Assembly: GCF_016801775.1 (NCBI RefSeq)
Contig: NZ_CP069004.1
Location: forward strand, 62,001 to 126,000
DNA: 64,000 bases
DNA from: Sulfitobacter mediterraneus
GTDB taxonomy: Bacteria > Pseudomonadota > Alphaproteobacteria > Rhodobacterales > Rhodobacteraceae
Reading direction: 5' to 3'
Made by a program: the position numbers and the translations under genes. Under the pieces are notes generated by a model. The model did not search any database. It was not told the origin of the DNA and saw nothing but the letters and a program-made list of their open reading frames with translations. Position 1 is the stretch's first letter. Every line of letters begins with the position of its first letter. Shown here piece after piece: positions 1 to 7,886 of the stretch.

Positions 1-798
1 GCCGATTATGTTGTGACCGAGGCGGGCTTTGGGGCCGATCTGGGTGCAGAAAAGTTCCTGAACATCAAATGCCGCAAAGCGGGCCTGGCGCCATCTGCCG
101 TTGTTGTCGTCGCCACCGTGCGCGCGATGAAAATGAACGGCGGCGTGGCCAAGGCCGACTTGGGCAGCGAAAACGTTGACGCGGTCAAGAACGGCTGTGC
201 CAACCTGGGCCGTCACATCGAGAACATGAAATCCTTTGGTGTGCCTGTGGTTGTTGCGATCAACCACTTTGTCACCGACACCGACGCCGAAGTGCAGGCG
301 GTAAAGGATTACGTGGCCTCCCAAGGGTCCGAAGCGGTTCTGTCCCGTCACTGGGAACTGGGCTCCGAAGGGTCCGCCGATCTGGCGACCAAAGTTGTCG
401 AAACCATCGAAGCCAACGAAAGCAACTTTGCTCCGATCTATCCTGATGACATGGGCTTGGCGGACAAAATCAACACGATTGCGACCAAGATCTACCGTGC
501 CGACAGCGCCCAGATGGACCAGAAGATCCTCAACCAGCTGAAGGAATGGGAAGATCAGGGTTATGGCAACCTGCCGGTTTGTATGGCCAAGACGCAGTAC
601 AGCTTTACCACGGATCCGAACGAGCGCGGTGCGCCAACAGGGTTCGACATTCCTGTGCGTGAAGTGCGTCTGAGCGCGGGTGCCGGCTTTGTCGTCGCCA
701 TCTGCGGTGAGATCATGACCATGCCGGGCCTGCCCCGGGTGCCCTCCGCCGAAAGCATCGGTCTGAACGATGCAGGCGAAGTCGAAGGCCTGTTCTAA
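1..798 (+). CDS. fhs: Formate--tetrahydrofolate ligase, C-terminal part (5' end outside window)
   Basis: Joins formate to tetrahydrofolate using ATP, giving 10-formyl-THF in the cytoplasm. The reading frame is open from base 1 and ends at TAA, giving 265 residues, about the last half of a family that is usually near 558 residues. Recognisable C-terminal stretches are [14 protein letters not shown] at the start, [13 protein letters not shown], and [18 protein letters not shown] near the end. A hairpin follows directly, then two folD genes on the same strand. In marine Rhodobacteraceae, Fhs with FolD links formate to the THF one-carbon pool and can also run towards formate when methyl-THF from DMSP demethylation is oxidised. 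That second role is known for the group and is only inferred here. Confidence 0.97.
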   Translation, partial: ADYVVTEAGFGADLGAEKFLNIKCRKAGLAPSAVVVVATVRAMKMNGGVAKADLGSENVDAVKNGCANLGRHIENMKSFGVPVVVAINHFVTDTDAEVQAVKDYVASQGSEAVLSRHWELGSEGSADLATKVVETIEANESNFAPIYPDDMGLADKINTIATKIYRADSAQMDQKILNQLKEWEDQGYGNLPVCMAKTQYSFTTDPNERGAPTGFDIPVREVRLSAGAGFVVAICGEIMTMPGLPRVPSAESIGLNDAGEVEGLF

Positions 799-805
799 AC
801 AACAC

Positions 806-828
806 AAGGGGGGCAAATTGCCCCCCTT
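806..828 (+). terminator. Hairpin terminator after fhs
   Basis: Stem AAGGGGGGC / GCCCCCCTT with loop AAATT, 7 bases after the fhs stop. There is no long T run after it, so it may be a partial terminator or a 3' end stabiliser before folD. Confidence 0.6.
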
Positions 829-881
829 ATCCATTCCACCCTGCTTGGCCGTATTTTCGCGCCAGCAAAGGACCAATTTAC

Positions 882-1763
882 ATGAGTGCAACGATCATCG
901 ACGGCAAAGCCATTGCAGCAACGATGCGCAAGGGCGTTGCAGCGCGTGCTGGAGAGCTGGCCGATAAGGGCTGGCAGCCCAAACTGGTGTCCCTGTCTGT
1001 GGGCGATGTCGCCGCCGCCGAACTTTATGTACGCAACCAGCAAAAGTCGGCCCACAGCGCCGGCGTGGATTTCGAGGCGCGCAATTATGACGCCGATACC
1101 TCGCTGGAACAGCTGACCGGTATCATCCAAGGTTTGAACGCTGACCCGCGCGTAAACGGGATCATCATCCAGCGCCCCTTGCCGGATCACATCCCGGTCA
1201 AGACCCTGCAAAAGCTGGTGCATCCGCTCAAAGACGTCGAAGGTATGCACCCCGCGTCCATCGGCAATATTGTCTACAACGATCTGGCGCTTGGCCCCTG
1301 TACGGCCGTGGCCGCAGTCGAAATTCTCAAAACCCTGCCGCTGGATATCGAAGGTCTCAACGTCGCGGTGATCGGTCACTCCGAAATTGTCGGCAAGCCC
1401 ATTGCATTCCTGCTGATGGGGCTTGGCGCCACAGTCACGGTTTGCCACCACATGACCCGATCAGTTGCGATGCACAGCCGCGCCGCCGATGCGGTATTTG
1501 TTGCGGTGGGCAAGCCGGGGTTGGTGACGGGCGAGATGCTCAAGCCCGGATGCGTTGTGATTGACATTGGCATCAACCGGGTCGATGGAAAGACCGTTGG
1601 CGACGCCGATTACGAAAGCTGCAAGGATGTCGCGGGCTGGATCACACCGGTACCGGGCGGGGTTGGCCCCGTGACGGTTGCGACGCTGATGTCCAACGCG
1701 GTCCATGCCACAGAAATGCAAATGAACCACTACCGGGACGCCTATGCCCGGACAGATTTTTAA
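882..1763 (+). CDS. folD: FolD-family methylene-THF dehydrogenase, divergent paralogue with altered catalytic residues
   Basis: Belongs to the bifunctional 5,10-methylene-THF dehydrogenase / methenyl-THF cyclohydrolase family. It has 293 residues, the normal length, and an AAGGA ribosome site 9 bases before ATG. The fold is clear: IDGK start, YV at 49-50, Gln97 in IIQRPLP, a Rossmann GHSEIVGKP near 165-173 and [12 protein letters not shown] near the end. It differs from the neighbouring copy at key places. The lysine of the Tyr-x-x-x-Lys motif is Gln53 (YVRNQ), KDVDG is KDVEG, and the Rossmann GRS and following HS are GHS and HH. The lysine is needed for the cyclohydrolase step in studied family members, so this copy may be a dehydrogenase only, possibly with a different NAD(P) preference (inference). 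It starts 83 bases after fhs and lies 12 bases before the second folD. Confidence 0.93.
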   Translation: MSATIIDGKAIAATMRKGVAARAGELADKGWQPKLVSLSVGDVAAAELYVRNQQKSAHSAGVDFEARNYDADTSLEQLTGIIQGLNADPRVNGIIIQRPLPDHIPVKTLQKLVHPLKDVEGMHPASIGNIVYNDLALGPCTAVAAVEILKTLPLDIEGLNVAVIGHSEIVGKPIAFLLMGLGATVTVCHHMTRSVAMHSRAADAVFVAVGKPGLVTGEMLKPGCVVIDIGINRVDGKTVGDADYESCKDVAGWITPVPGGVGPVTVATLMSNAVHATEMQMNHYRDAYARTDF

Positions 1764-1775
1764 AGGGAGAGCCTG

Positions 1776-2678
1776 ATGACAGCTCAGATCATTGACGGAA
1801 AAGCCTTTGCAGCCACCGTGCGCGAGAAAGTCGCGGGCCATGTGCAGCGCCTGAAAGCCGATCACGGCATCACGCCCGGTCTGGCCGTTGTGCTGGTCGG
1901 CGAAGACCCGGCCAGCCAGGTCTACGTCCGCTCGAAGGGCAAACAGACCGTCGAGGTTGGTATGAAATCGGTCGAACACAAGCTGGACGCCGGCACCTCC
2001 GAAGCGGATCTGCTCAAGCTGATTGATGATCTGAACAACGATCCTGAAATCCACGGCATTCTGGTACAGCTGCCGCTGCCCGGCCATCTGGACGAAGATC
2101 TGGTGATCAACTCCATCTCGCCTGCCAAGGACGTGGACGGCTTTCACATCTCCAACGTGGGCCTTTTGGGCACGGGTCAAAAATCCATGGTGCCTTGCAC
2201 GCCGCTGGGCTGTTTGATGATGCTGCGCGATCATCATGGGTCGATCTCTGGCATGGATGCGGTTGTCATCGGGCGTTCCAACATCGTGGGCAAACCCATG
2301 GCGCAGCTTTTGCTGAACGACAGCTGCACCGTGACCATCGCGCATAGCCGCACCAAGGATTTGGCCGACGTGGTGCGCCGTGCCGATATCGTTGTGGCCG
2401 CCGTGGGCCGCCCAGAAATGGTGCCGGGTGACTGGATCAAGGAAGGCGCAACCGTGATCGACGTTGGCATCAACCGTCTGGATGCGCCGGAAAAGGGCGA
2501 AGGCAAGACCAAGCTGGTCGGCGACGTTCATTTCGAAAGCTGCGCCGCACGTGCTGGCGCGATCACGCCTGTTCCCGGCGGTGTTGGTCCGATGACCATC
2601 GCTTGCCTTCTGGCAAATACAGTGACGGCCTGCTGCCGCGCAAATGGTCTGGAAGAGCCTGAAGGGTTGACGGCCTAA
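1776..2678 (+). CDS. folD: Bifunctional methylene-THF dehydrogenase / methenyl-THF cyclohydrolase, canonical copy
   Basis: Interconverts 5,10-methylene-THF, methenyl-THF and 10-formyl-THF with NADP in the cytoplasm. It has 300 residues. All standard active-site residues are present at the usual positions: Tyr50 and Lys54 in YVRSK, Gln98 in LVQLPLP, Asp121 in KDVDG, and the nucleotide loop GRSNIVGKP with AHSRTKDL after it. The AAAGGGAG ribosome site stands just before ATG. It follows the divergent paralogue by 12 bases, so fhs-folD-folD is probably one transcription unit, perhaps partly uncoupled by the hairpin at 806-828. The stop codon overlaps the stop of the convergent membrane protein gene. 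Confidence 0.97.
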   Translation: MTAQIIDGKAFAATVREKVAGHVQRLKADHGITPGLAVVLVGEDPASQVYVRSKGKQTVEVGMKSVEHKLDAGTSEADLLKLIDDLNNDPEIHGILVQLPLPGHLDEDLVINSISPAKDVDGFHISNVGLLGTGQKSMVPCTPLGCLMMLRDHHGSISGMDAVVIGRSNIVGKPMAQLLLNDSCTVTIAHSRTKDLADVVRRADIVVAAVGRPEMVPGDWIKEGATVIDVGINRLDAPEKGEGKTKLVGDVHFESCAARAGAITPVPGGVGPMTIACLLANTVTACCRANGLEEPEGLTA

Positions 2679-3073
2679 CCGCCGCTCACCACGGAAAACA
2701 TGATCCGGCCGGGGATAAAGGTAAACGCCCCGGCCACGATCAGCCCCCAGAAAACGATGCTTTTCATGATCGCCTGATGTTCGGCGATCCGGCCCTGCCG
2801 CGCCGCCCGGACCGCACCGATGAGGCCATAAAGCACATAGGCCGACAGCAGGTGAATGGGGCTGAACGGGCCAATCAGGCGAAACCCCCAGATCCCGAAA
2901 CTGCTTATCGCGGTCACCGCCATGGAGGCCACCCAAACGCGCCCCATCCGCTTGTGCAGTGGCGTGCCGCGGGGCAGGGCAAACATCATAACGGCGATCC
3001 CCAAGGCCAGCATTGCGGCAATGGCGTGTATTTGAATGATTGGGTCTGCACGCAGCAGCGGTGCAAGGGTCAT
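2675..3073 (-). CDS. Small integral membrane protein, DUF2306-like
   Basis: A protein of 132 residues with four hydrophobic segments, matching the DUF2306 type of predicted membrane protein ([25 protein letters not shown] and the HQAIMKS segment). The function of the family is unknown. I chose ATG at 3073 because GGAG lies 6 bases before it; an in-frame ATG at 3085 has no good ribosome site. It is divergent from the LytTR regulator at 3166, with 92 bases between them, so regulation by that neighbour is possible. Its stop overlaps the folD stop. Confidence 0.75.
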   Translation of the reverse strand: MTLAPLLRADPIIQIHAIAAMLALGIAVMMFALPRGTPLHKRMGRVWVASMAVTAISSFGIWGFRLIGPFSPIHLLSAYVLYGLIGAVRAARQGRIAEHQAIMKSIVFWGLIVAGAFTFIPGRIMFSVVSGG

Positions 3074-3121
3074 GTCGGGCTCCATTGAACATCTGGGGAC
3101 GGATGTGACAGAAACCGCTCA

Positions 3122-3135
3122 GGGATTGCGATCCC
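3122..3135. promoter_or_regulatory. Small inverted repeat between divergent DUF2306-like and LytTR genes
   Basis: GGGAT-TGCG-ATCCC lies in the 92-base divergent region. It could be an operator, but LytTR proteins usually bind direct repeats, so the link is weak. Confidence 0.3.
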
Positions 3136-3165
3136 CTTTGCGCGGCTGACATGAGGGACACGCGA

Positions 3166-3918
3166 ATGACAAGCAAACCGAGCCTTTTGCATCTGGCGCT
3201 TCGTGAACGGCGCGGGTTGGTACTGGGCACGGCAGTCTGGATCTTGGTGACAGTGGTCTGCGCCCTCTCCGGGCCATTTGGTACAATCGACCACCTGTCG
3301 CTGGCGGGGCGATTTGCCTATTGGTTTGTGGTGGTCGGGGCTTCGGTCTGGGGCAGTTTCTTGCCGGATCTGGCCCATGCGGGTGATCAATGGCGGCGCG
3401 CTGCGCTCTGGCTGGTATACGGGCTTGGGCTCAGCGGGTTCGTCGTGATGCTGAACCTCTGGGTGTTCGGCATTGATCCGGCCTGGGGCTTTTTCTTATA
3501 CCTTCTGGGGCTGATTATCATTGTTGTCCTGTTGGTGATTGGGTTCATCTGGCTGATTCAGCAGGTCCATCCCGCCGCTGCGCATCTTGAAGATCCACCG
3601 GAGAGCACAGCACGGTTTCTAAAGCGCATTCCATATGCACAGCGCGGCCCGCTGGTCCGGATTGAGGCGCAGGATCACTATCTCAACGTGGTGACCACCA
3701 AAGGCGATAGCCTGATCCTAATGCGGTTCAGCGATGCGGCGGCAGAGCTGGAAAAGGCACATGGGCTTGTGGTGCACCGGTCCCATTGGATTGCGCTGGA
3801 TGCGGTCACCGGTCACCGGCGCAGCAACGGGCGGGATATTCTGGTGATGTCCGACGGCAGCGAAGTGCCCGTCAGCCGCAGCAACCGCCCAGCGGCCAAG
3901 GCGGCGGGATTGCTTTAG
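3166..3918 (+). CDS. Membrane-anchored LytTR-type DNA-binding regulator
   Basis: About 250 residues. The first 135 residues hold four hydrophobic segments with a short charged loop, then a linker rich in Pro and Glu. The last 100 residues form a LytTR domain: RIEAQDHYLNVVT, LILMRFSDA, LVVHRSHWIAL and VPVSRSNR are typical family landmarks. LytTR domains bind DNA as pairs at direct repeats. A membrane sensor fused straight to LytTR, without a receiver domain, suggests a one-component system that senses a signal at the inner membrane. The start at 3166 has GAGGG 8 bases upstream; ATG at 3151 is the alternative. Targets are unknown, and the divergent DUF2306-like gene is the obvious candidate. 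Confidence 0.85.
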   Translation: MTSKPSLLHLALRERRGLVLGTAVWILVTVVCALSGPFGTIDHLSLAGRFAYWFVVVGASVWGSFLPDLAHAGDQWRRAALWLVYGLGLSGFVVMLNLWVFGIDPAWGFFLYLLGLIIIVVLLVIGFIWLIQQVHPAAAHLEDPPESTARFLKRIPYAQRGPLVRIEAQDHYLNVVTTKGDSLILMRFSDAAAELEKAHGLVVHRSHWIALDAVTGHRRSNGRDILVMSDGSEVPVSRSNRPAAKAAGLL

Positions 3919-3936
3919 GAGGTCTGCCCCTAGACC

Positions 3937-4356
3937 CTAGCCCGCAACCGGCACCATGGTGCCTTGCAAAATCGCGATCAATTTGCGGGTGCCGCCCGTT
4001 TCGGCAAACACTTCCGAAGTAACCACGCATAGGCGCTTGCCGGGTTTCACCACTTTGCCCACGGCGATCAGCCGATCCCCAATGGCGGGCGCCAGCAGGT
4101 TGATCTTGATCTCGGCCGTGACCACTTCGCTGTCGAGCGGAAGGGTGGTCAGGGCCGCATAGCCAGCGGCAGAATCGCCGATTGAAAAGGTCAGCCCTGC
4201 GTGGCCAAATCCCTGTTGCTGCATCGCGCCGGGCAGGATTGGCGCGGTGATCGTGACACTGCCTCGCGCCACATCCCCAAGCGCCGCACCAAGGGTCGCC
4301 ATCATGCTTTGCGCGCCAAAGCTGCTGTGTATGCGGGCAATTTCCTCTGGGGTCAT
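3937..4356 (-). CDS. PaaI-family hotdog-fold acyl-CoA thioesterase
   Basis: 139 residues, the usual single-hotdog length. The pattern QQQGFGHAGLTFSIGDSAAGYA matches the PaaI family core (HG-type turn followed by the long central helix), and VVTAEIKINLLAPA is the typical substrate-channel strand. Such proteins hydrolyse acyl- or aryl-CoA thioesters; the substrate cannot be told from sequence. The gene begins 7 bases after the pdeM stop, so the two are probably co-transcribed. Confidence 0.85.
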   Translation of the reverse strand: MTPEEIARIHSSFGAQSMMATLGAALGDVARGSVTITAPILPGAMQQQGFGHAGLTFSIGDSAAGYAALTTLPLDSEVVTAEIKINLLAPAIGDRLIAVGKVVKPGKRLCVVTSEVFAETGGTRKLIAILQGTMVPVAG

Positions 4357-4363
4357 GATCGTC

Positions 4364-5026
4364 CTATCGCGGCATCGGGATTGCAGTGGGGGTTTTGCCT
4401 GTCAGGATAGCCTTTGCCTCCGGGCGCATGAGTTCTGCCAAAGGTTCGGCGCGGCTGCGCAACCCGCCGGTATAGGTGCCATAGGCGGGCAGGATCAGCC
4501 GGTCACTGTCAAAAAGGAACGCAGGCCGCGAGATGCTGCGCCCGCGCAGGCTGACGCTGGCCTTGGGATGGTAATGCCCCGAAACCTCACCGCTGGCCCC
4601 AGGCAGGGCAATGTGGCGAAAGGTCAGAGGCGCGATGGGCAGTTCAAACAGATGGCTGCCACCCAGGTTCACCGGTCCGGGATCATGGTTGCCCTCAATC
4701 CAGACCCAGCGCCGTCCCGCTTGTAGACGCGTGATCCAAAGCCGCTCTTCCTCGGGCAGGGCAAGGGCCGCACCCAGATCATCGAAACTGTCCCCCAGAC
4801 AGACCACGCTACGGGCGTTGGTCAACGTCAGATCTGCCGCCAGCCGGGTCAGCGTATCACGGGTGTCATAGGGGGGCAGGGCCGCACCGCCACGCCGCGC
4901 AATCCGTTCGGATTTGCCCAAATGCAGATCACTGACACAAAGCAGGCTTTGCTCGGCCCACCAAAGCGCGCCGGACCCAAGCGCCATCAATTGCGCGCCG
5001 GCCAAAGTGAAATCAAATCCGTTCAT
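4364..5026 (-). CDS. pdeM: Ligase-associated DNA damage response phosphoesterase PdeM
   Basis: A calcineurin-like metallophosphoesterase of 220 residues. Metal ligands are visible in order: Asp33 and His35 in SDLHLGK, Asp79 in LGDSFDD, Asn113-His114-Asp115 in GNHD, and His151 and His153 in GHYHPKA. The variant SDLHLGK plus GHYHPKA is characteristic of PdeM, found in bacteria beside an Lhr-type helicase, an ATP-dependent DNA ligase and an exonuclease. Here the helicase is 2.9 kb upstream on the same strand, with a transporter and regulator between. I start at ATG 5026, where homology begins; the frame stays open further upstream without a convincing start. Confidence 0.9.
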   Translation of the reverse strand: MNGFDFTLAGAQLMALGSGALWWAEQSLLCVSDLHLGKSERIARRGGAALPPYDTRDTLTRLAADLTLTNARSVVCLGDSFDDLGAALALPEEERLWITRLQAGRRWVWIEGNHDPGPVNLGGSHLFELPIAPLTFRHIALPGASGEVSGHYHPKASVSLRGRSISRPAFLFDSDRLILPAYGTYTGGLRSRAEPLAELMRPEAKAILTGKTPTAIPMPR

Positions 5027-5093
5027 CCTATTTTCATGTTGGAATTCTGCAGGTTTGGCAAGCGCCGCGGCGGGCGGCCCCCTCATAACGCAA

Positions 5094-5123
5094 CGGCCCG
5101 CCGGACCAAAGGTCGGCGGGCCG
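5094..5123 (-). terminator. Strong hairpin after the BCCT transporter gene
   Basis: CGGCCCGCCG / CGGCGGGCCG, extended inward by GACC / GGTC with one bulged G and loop AAA. It sits 20 bases after the transporter stop and about 70 before pdeM, so it should separate the two transcripts. Confidence 0.7.
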
Positions 5124-5143
5124 CGCAACTGCTCGATCTTGTT

Positions 5144-6802
5144 TTAATGACTTTCGGATGTTTCCGGATCAAAGGTGGTGGTCACGCCTACCGCCTCGCG
5201 GCGGCCATCATTGTAGATCGCCTTGATCAATGCGATCCACATCAACACCATAACTAAAGAGAACGGCAATGCCCCGATCACCATCGCCGTCTGGATCGCG
5301 GTCAAGCCGCCCACCAGCAACAGCGCCGCAACCACAGCCGCCAGTGCCGCACCCCAGAACAGGATATGCGGACGCGCCTTTGGCCCTTCGTCGCCTGCGG
5401 CATTGATGGTGTTCACGATCAAAACCGCCGAGTCTGCCGAGGTCACAAGATAGGTCATCAGCAAGATAACGATGATCACCGCCATGCCCCAACCCAGAAC
5501 CTCTCCCAGCATCAGGCCGGTCATGGCAAAGATCTTGTCGCCATCGCTGGCCCCAAAGATCGCGCCATCGGCTGCGCCGTTCAACTCCATGTCGATGGCT
5601 GTGCCGCCCGCAAAGGAGAACCAGACAAAACACATGATCGCAGGCACAATCAACGCGCCCAGAACAAACTCACGAATGGTGCGCCCCCGCGAGATCCGTG
5701 CAAGGAACAAGCCAACAAAGGGTGCAAAAGCCACCCACCATGCCCAATAGAACACGGACCATGCGCCCTGCCAGCCTTCAAGCTTGTCCGCAACGCCGCC
5801 TGTGCCATCGCCGGAATAGACGGTAAACATCATCGACGGCAGGTTAATGATGTATTCCCACATGCCCACGAACAACGCCTGAACGCCAAACCAGGTGGAG
5901 CCAAACAGCATCAGGAACCCAAGCAAGAAGATCGACAGACCCATGTTGATATTGGACAGCCATTTGATGCCCTTACCCACGCCGGACAGCGCCGACAGGG
6001 TTGATGCGCCCATGATGATCACAATGGCCACGATGATGCCCAGCGAGGACGCCGTGCCTTCGTCGTTCATCAGCCACTCGCCAATGCCGATCCGGCTCAT
6101 CCCGGCAACAAACTGTTCGACACCGAAGCCCAGCGTCTGCGCAACCCCAAGGATTGTTGCAATCACCGCCACAATGTCGATCACAGTGCCCAGCGGACCA
6201 GACAGCGCCCTGCCAAACAGCGGTGTCAGCGAGGACCGGATGGTGAGCGGCAAACCGCGGCGATAGGCGAAATAGGCCAATGACAGGCCAGCGATGGCAT
6301 AGGAGGCCCATGCCGAAAAGCCCCAGTGCAGGTAGGACCATTGGTAGGCATTGATGAAATTCTCTGCCGTGCCGCCCTCAACCGCGCCCTGAATAACCTC
6401 AGGATTGTTGCGGAAATGGTAAATCGGTTCGGCCACGGCCCAGGTCAACATGCCGACCCCGATGCCCGCGCCAAACATCATCGAGAACCACGAAAAATTT
6501 GAAAATTCCGGCACATCGTCCGGCAGACCCAGCTTGAGCCGTCCGGCGGCGGGCCAGAGGGCCAGCGCGATGCAAACCAGAACAAACGAGGCCATCACAT
6601 AGATGTACCAAAGACCAAAGTTGGCCAGAATAAAACTGTTGAACCCGGACAGGACCGAACCGGCCTGTTCGGGAAAGGCGACGGCCCAAATGACCAGCGC
6701 GCCAACGACCAGTTTTGACGTCACGGTGACATCGACGTTGAAGCCTGAATAAAATCCCTTGTCCGCCGTCTTGATCGGCAGATCGGTTAATGGTGGTTGC
6801 AT
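5144..6802 (-). CDS. BCCT-family transporter for a betaine-like compound
   Basis: 552 residues with about twelve membrane segments, the normal size for betaine/choline/carnitine transporters, which import quaternary ammonium or sulfonium solutes with Na+ or H+. Family landmarks: FSWFSMMFGAGIGVGMLTWA followed by EPIYHF, then the segment FYWAWWVAFAPFVGLF and ARISRGRTIREF. The second-last aromatic of the usual W-W-x-x-W box is Phe here (WWVAF), so the binding pocket may differ from BetP. Substrate is uncertain: glycine betaine, choline, carnitine and DMSP are all used in the family. ATG 6802 has an AGGGGGGA ribosome site. It is divergent from a LysR gene, the likely regulator. Confidence 0.93.
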   Translation of the reverse strand: MQPPLTDLPIKTADKGFYSGFNVDVTVTSKLVVGALVIWAVAFPEQAGSVLSGFNSFILANFGLWYIYVMASFVLVCIALALWPAAGRLKLGLPDDVPEFSNFSWFSMMFGAGIGVGMLTWAVAEPIYHFRNNPEVIQGAVEGGTAENFINAYQWSYLHWGFSAWASYAIAGLSLAYFAYRRGLPLTIRSSLTPLFGRALSGPLGTVIDIVAVIATILGVAQTLGFGVEQFVAGMSRIGIGEWLMNDEGTASSLGIIVAIVIIMGASTLSALSGVGKGIKWLSNINMGLSIFLLGFLMLFGSTWFGVQALFVGMWEYIINLPSMMFTVYSGDGTGGVADKLEGWQGAWSVFYWAWWVAFAPFVGLFLARISRGRTIREFVLGALIVPAIMCFVWFSFAGGTAIDMELNGAADGAIFGASDGDKIFAMTGLMLGEVLGWGMAVIIVILLMTYLVTSADSAVLIVNTINAAGDEGPKARPHILFWGAALAAVVAALLLVGGLTAIQTAMVIGALPFSLVMVLMWIALIKAIYNDGRREAVGVTTTFDPETSESH

Positions 6803-6862
6803 CTTGGTTATTCCCCCCTGTGCCGCTCTGCCTGCGCACCACCTGCGACCTACGCAGATATG

Positions 6863-6929
6863 AACGGCAAAGCTTTTTCCTATGAGAGAAATGTGTAGAG
6901 TATGGTTTTTTGCCGTTGAAGTGAGAGAA
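6863..6929. promoter_or_regulatory. Candidate LysR operator region between BCCT and LysR genes
   Basis: In the 131-base divergent region, AACGGCAAA (6863-6871) and TTTGCCGTT (6909-6917) form a perfect 9-base inverted repeat with 37 bases between. TGAGAGAA occurs twice, at 6883-6890 and 6922-6929, 39 bases apart. A LysR tetramer contacting two sites would fit this layout (inference). Confidence 0.45.
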
Positions 6930-6933
6930 TTGA

Positions 6934-7869
6934 ATGGCTCCCATAACCAATAGCTATCGCCACCTGCTGTGGAGCGTGGCCGACCTTTGTGCATTTGTCG
7001 TGGTTTGCCGCAATGGCAGCATCACCCGCGCGGCCAAGGAGCTGGGCGTCTCTCAACCCAGTTTGAGCAAGCGCATCAAGAATCTCGAAGAGACTTTGCA
7101 AACCGAATTGTTCTTTCGCCGCTCGACCGGGATCGAACTGACAGGCAGTGGCGCGGCCCTGTTTCAGATGGCGGCAGAGCCGCTCGACACGGTTGCACAT
7201 CAGTTCGACCAGAGCCGCCGCCGCACGGCGCCCAACCGCGTATTGATCGCTGTGGACTATGCCTTTGCCTCTTTCTGGTTGCTGCCGCGCCTGCCGATGT
7301 TGCGTGAACATCTGGGCGAGATTGATCTGCGGGTTCTGGCCTCGCAAGACCCGTTGCAGGAAAGCGATGTGCAGCCGGATATCTCAATCTTTATGGCGGC
7401 CAAACCCGATGTAGGCCCCGAGGCGCATTTGCTGTTCCCCGAAGCTGTGTCCGCCATCGCAAGCCCTCGATTTTTGGAAACGATAGGACCTCTGTCCGAT
7501 GCGAATGACCTATGGGACTATCAATCCAAACTGTTGCATCTGGGCGCGGGAAACACCGCTGCCCCCTGGTTTGATTGGCCTGAATGGCTGTCCCACGCAG
7601 GCGGGCGCAGCGGGGTCTTGCAAAAGGGTGCGACGTTCAACACCTATGAAATGATCATCCGCGCGGCGGTGTCGGGGCAGGGGATCGCACTGGGCTGGCA
7701 CAGCCTGATCGACGATCATATCGCCAACGGAGAGTTGGTCGAAGTGTTGCCGCATGTCGTGACCTCAGGACGGGGCTATTTCGTCAAGATCAATCACCCC
7801 GCGCCGCGCAAGGGGTCCATTACGACACGGGTTCAAGACTGGATCGTCAGCGAAAGCGGGGCAAAATGA
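6934..7869 (+). CDS. LysR-family transcriptional regulator
   Basis: 311 residues, the normal LysR length. The winged helix-turn-helix is at about residues 15-75 (FVVVCRNGSITRAAKELGVSQ, SLSKRIKNLE), followed by the ligand-binding domain. The C-terminal half keeps the GQGIALGWHSLI stretch seen in the GcvA/choline-sulfate type of regulators. It is divergent from the BCCT gene and probably controls uptake of that transporter's substrate. Ligand unknown. Its end faces the end of the lhr helicase gene across 17 bases. Confidence 0.93.
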   Translation: MAPITNSYRHLLWSVADLCAFVVVCRNGSITRAAKELGVSQPSLSKRIKNLEETLQTELFFRRSTGIELTGSGAALFQMAAEPLDTVAHQFDQSRRRTAPNRVLIAVDYAFASFWLLPRLPMLREHLGEIDLRVLASQDPLQESDVQPDISIFMAAKPDVGPEAHLLFPEAVSAIASPRFLETIGPLSDANDLWDYQSKLLHLGAGNTAAPWFDWPEWLSHAGGRSGVLQKGATFNTYEMIIRAAVSGQGIALGWHSLIDDHIANGELVEVLPHVVTSGRGYFVKINHPAPRKGSITTRVQDWIVSESGAK

Positions 7870-7886
7870 TCGGGCTATGGTACAGG

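Noticed and set aside
799..881. THF riboswitch before folD
   Set aside because: The 83-base gap holds a simple hairpin and a ribosome site only; I see no riboswitch-like fold.
1461..3230. Open frame of 589 codons on the minus strand opposite both folD genes
   Set aside because: It mirrors the coding frames of folD and the membrane protein gene, has no recognisable domain and uses biased composition typical of antisense GC-rich frames.
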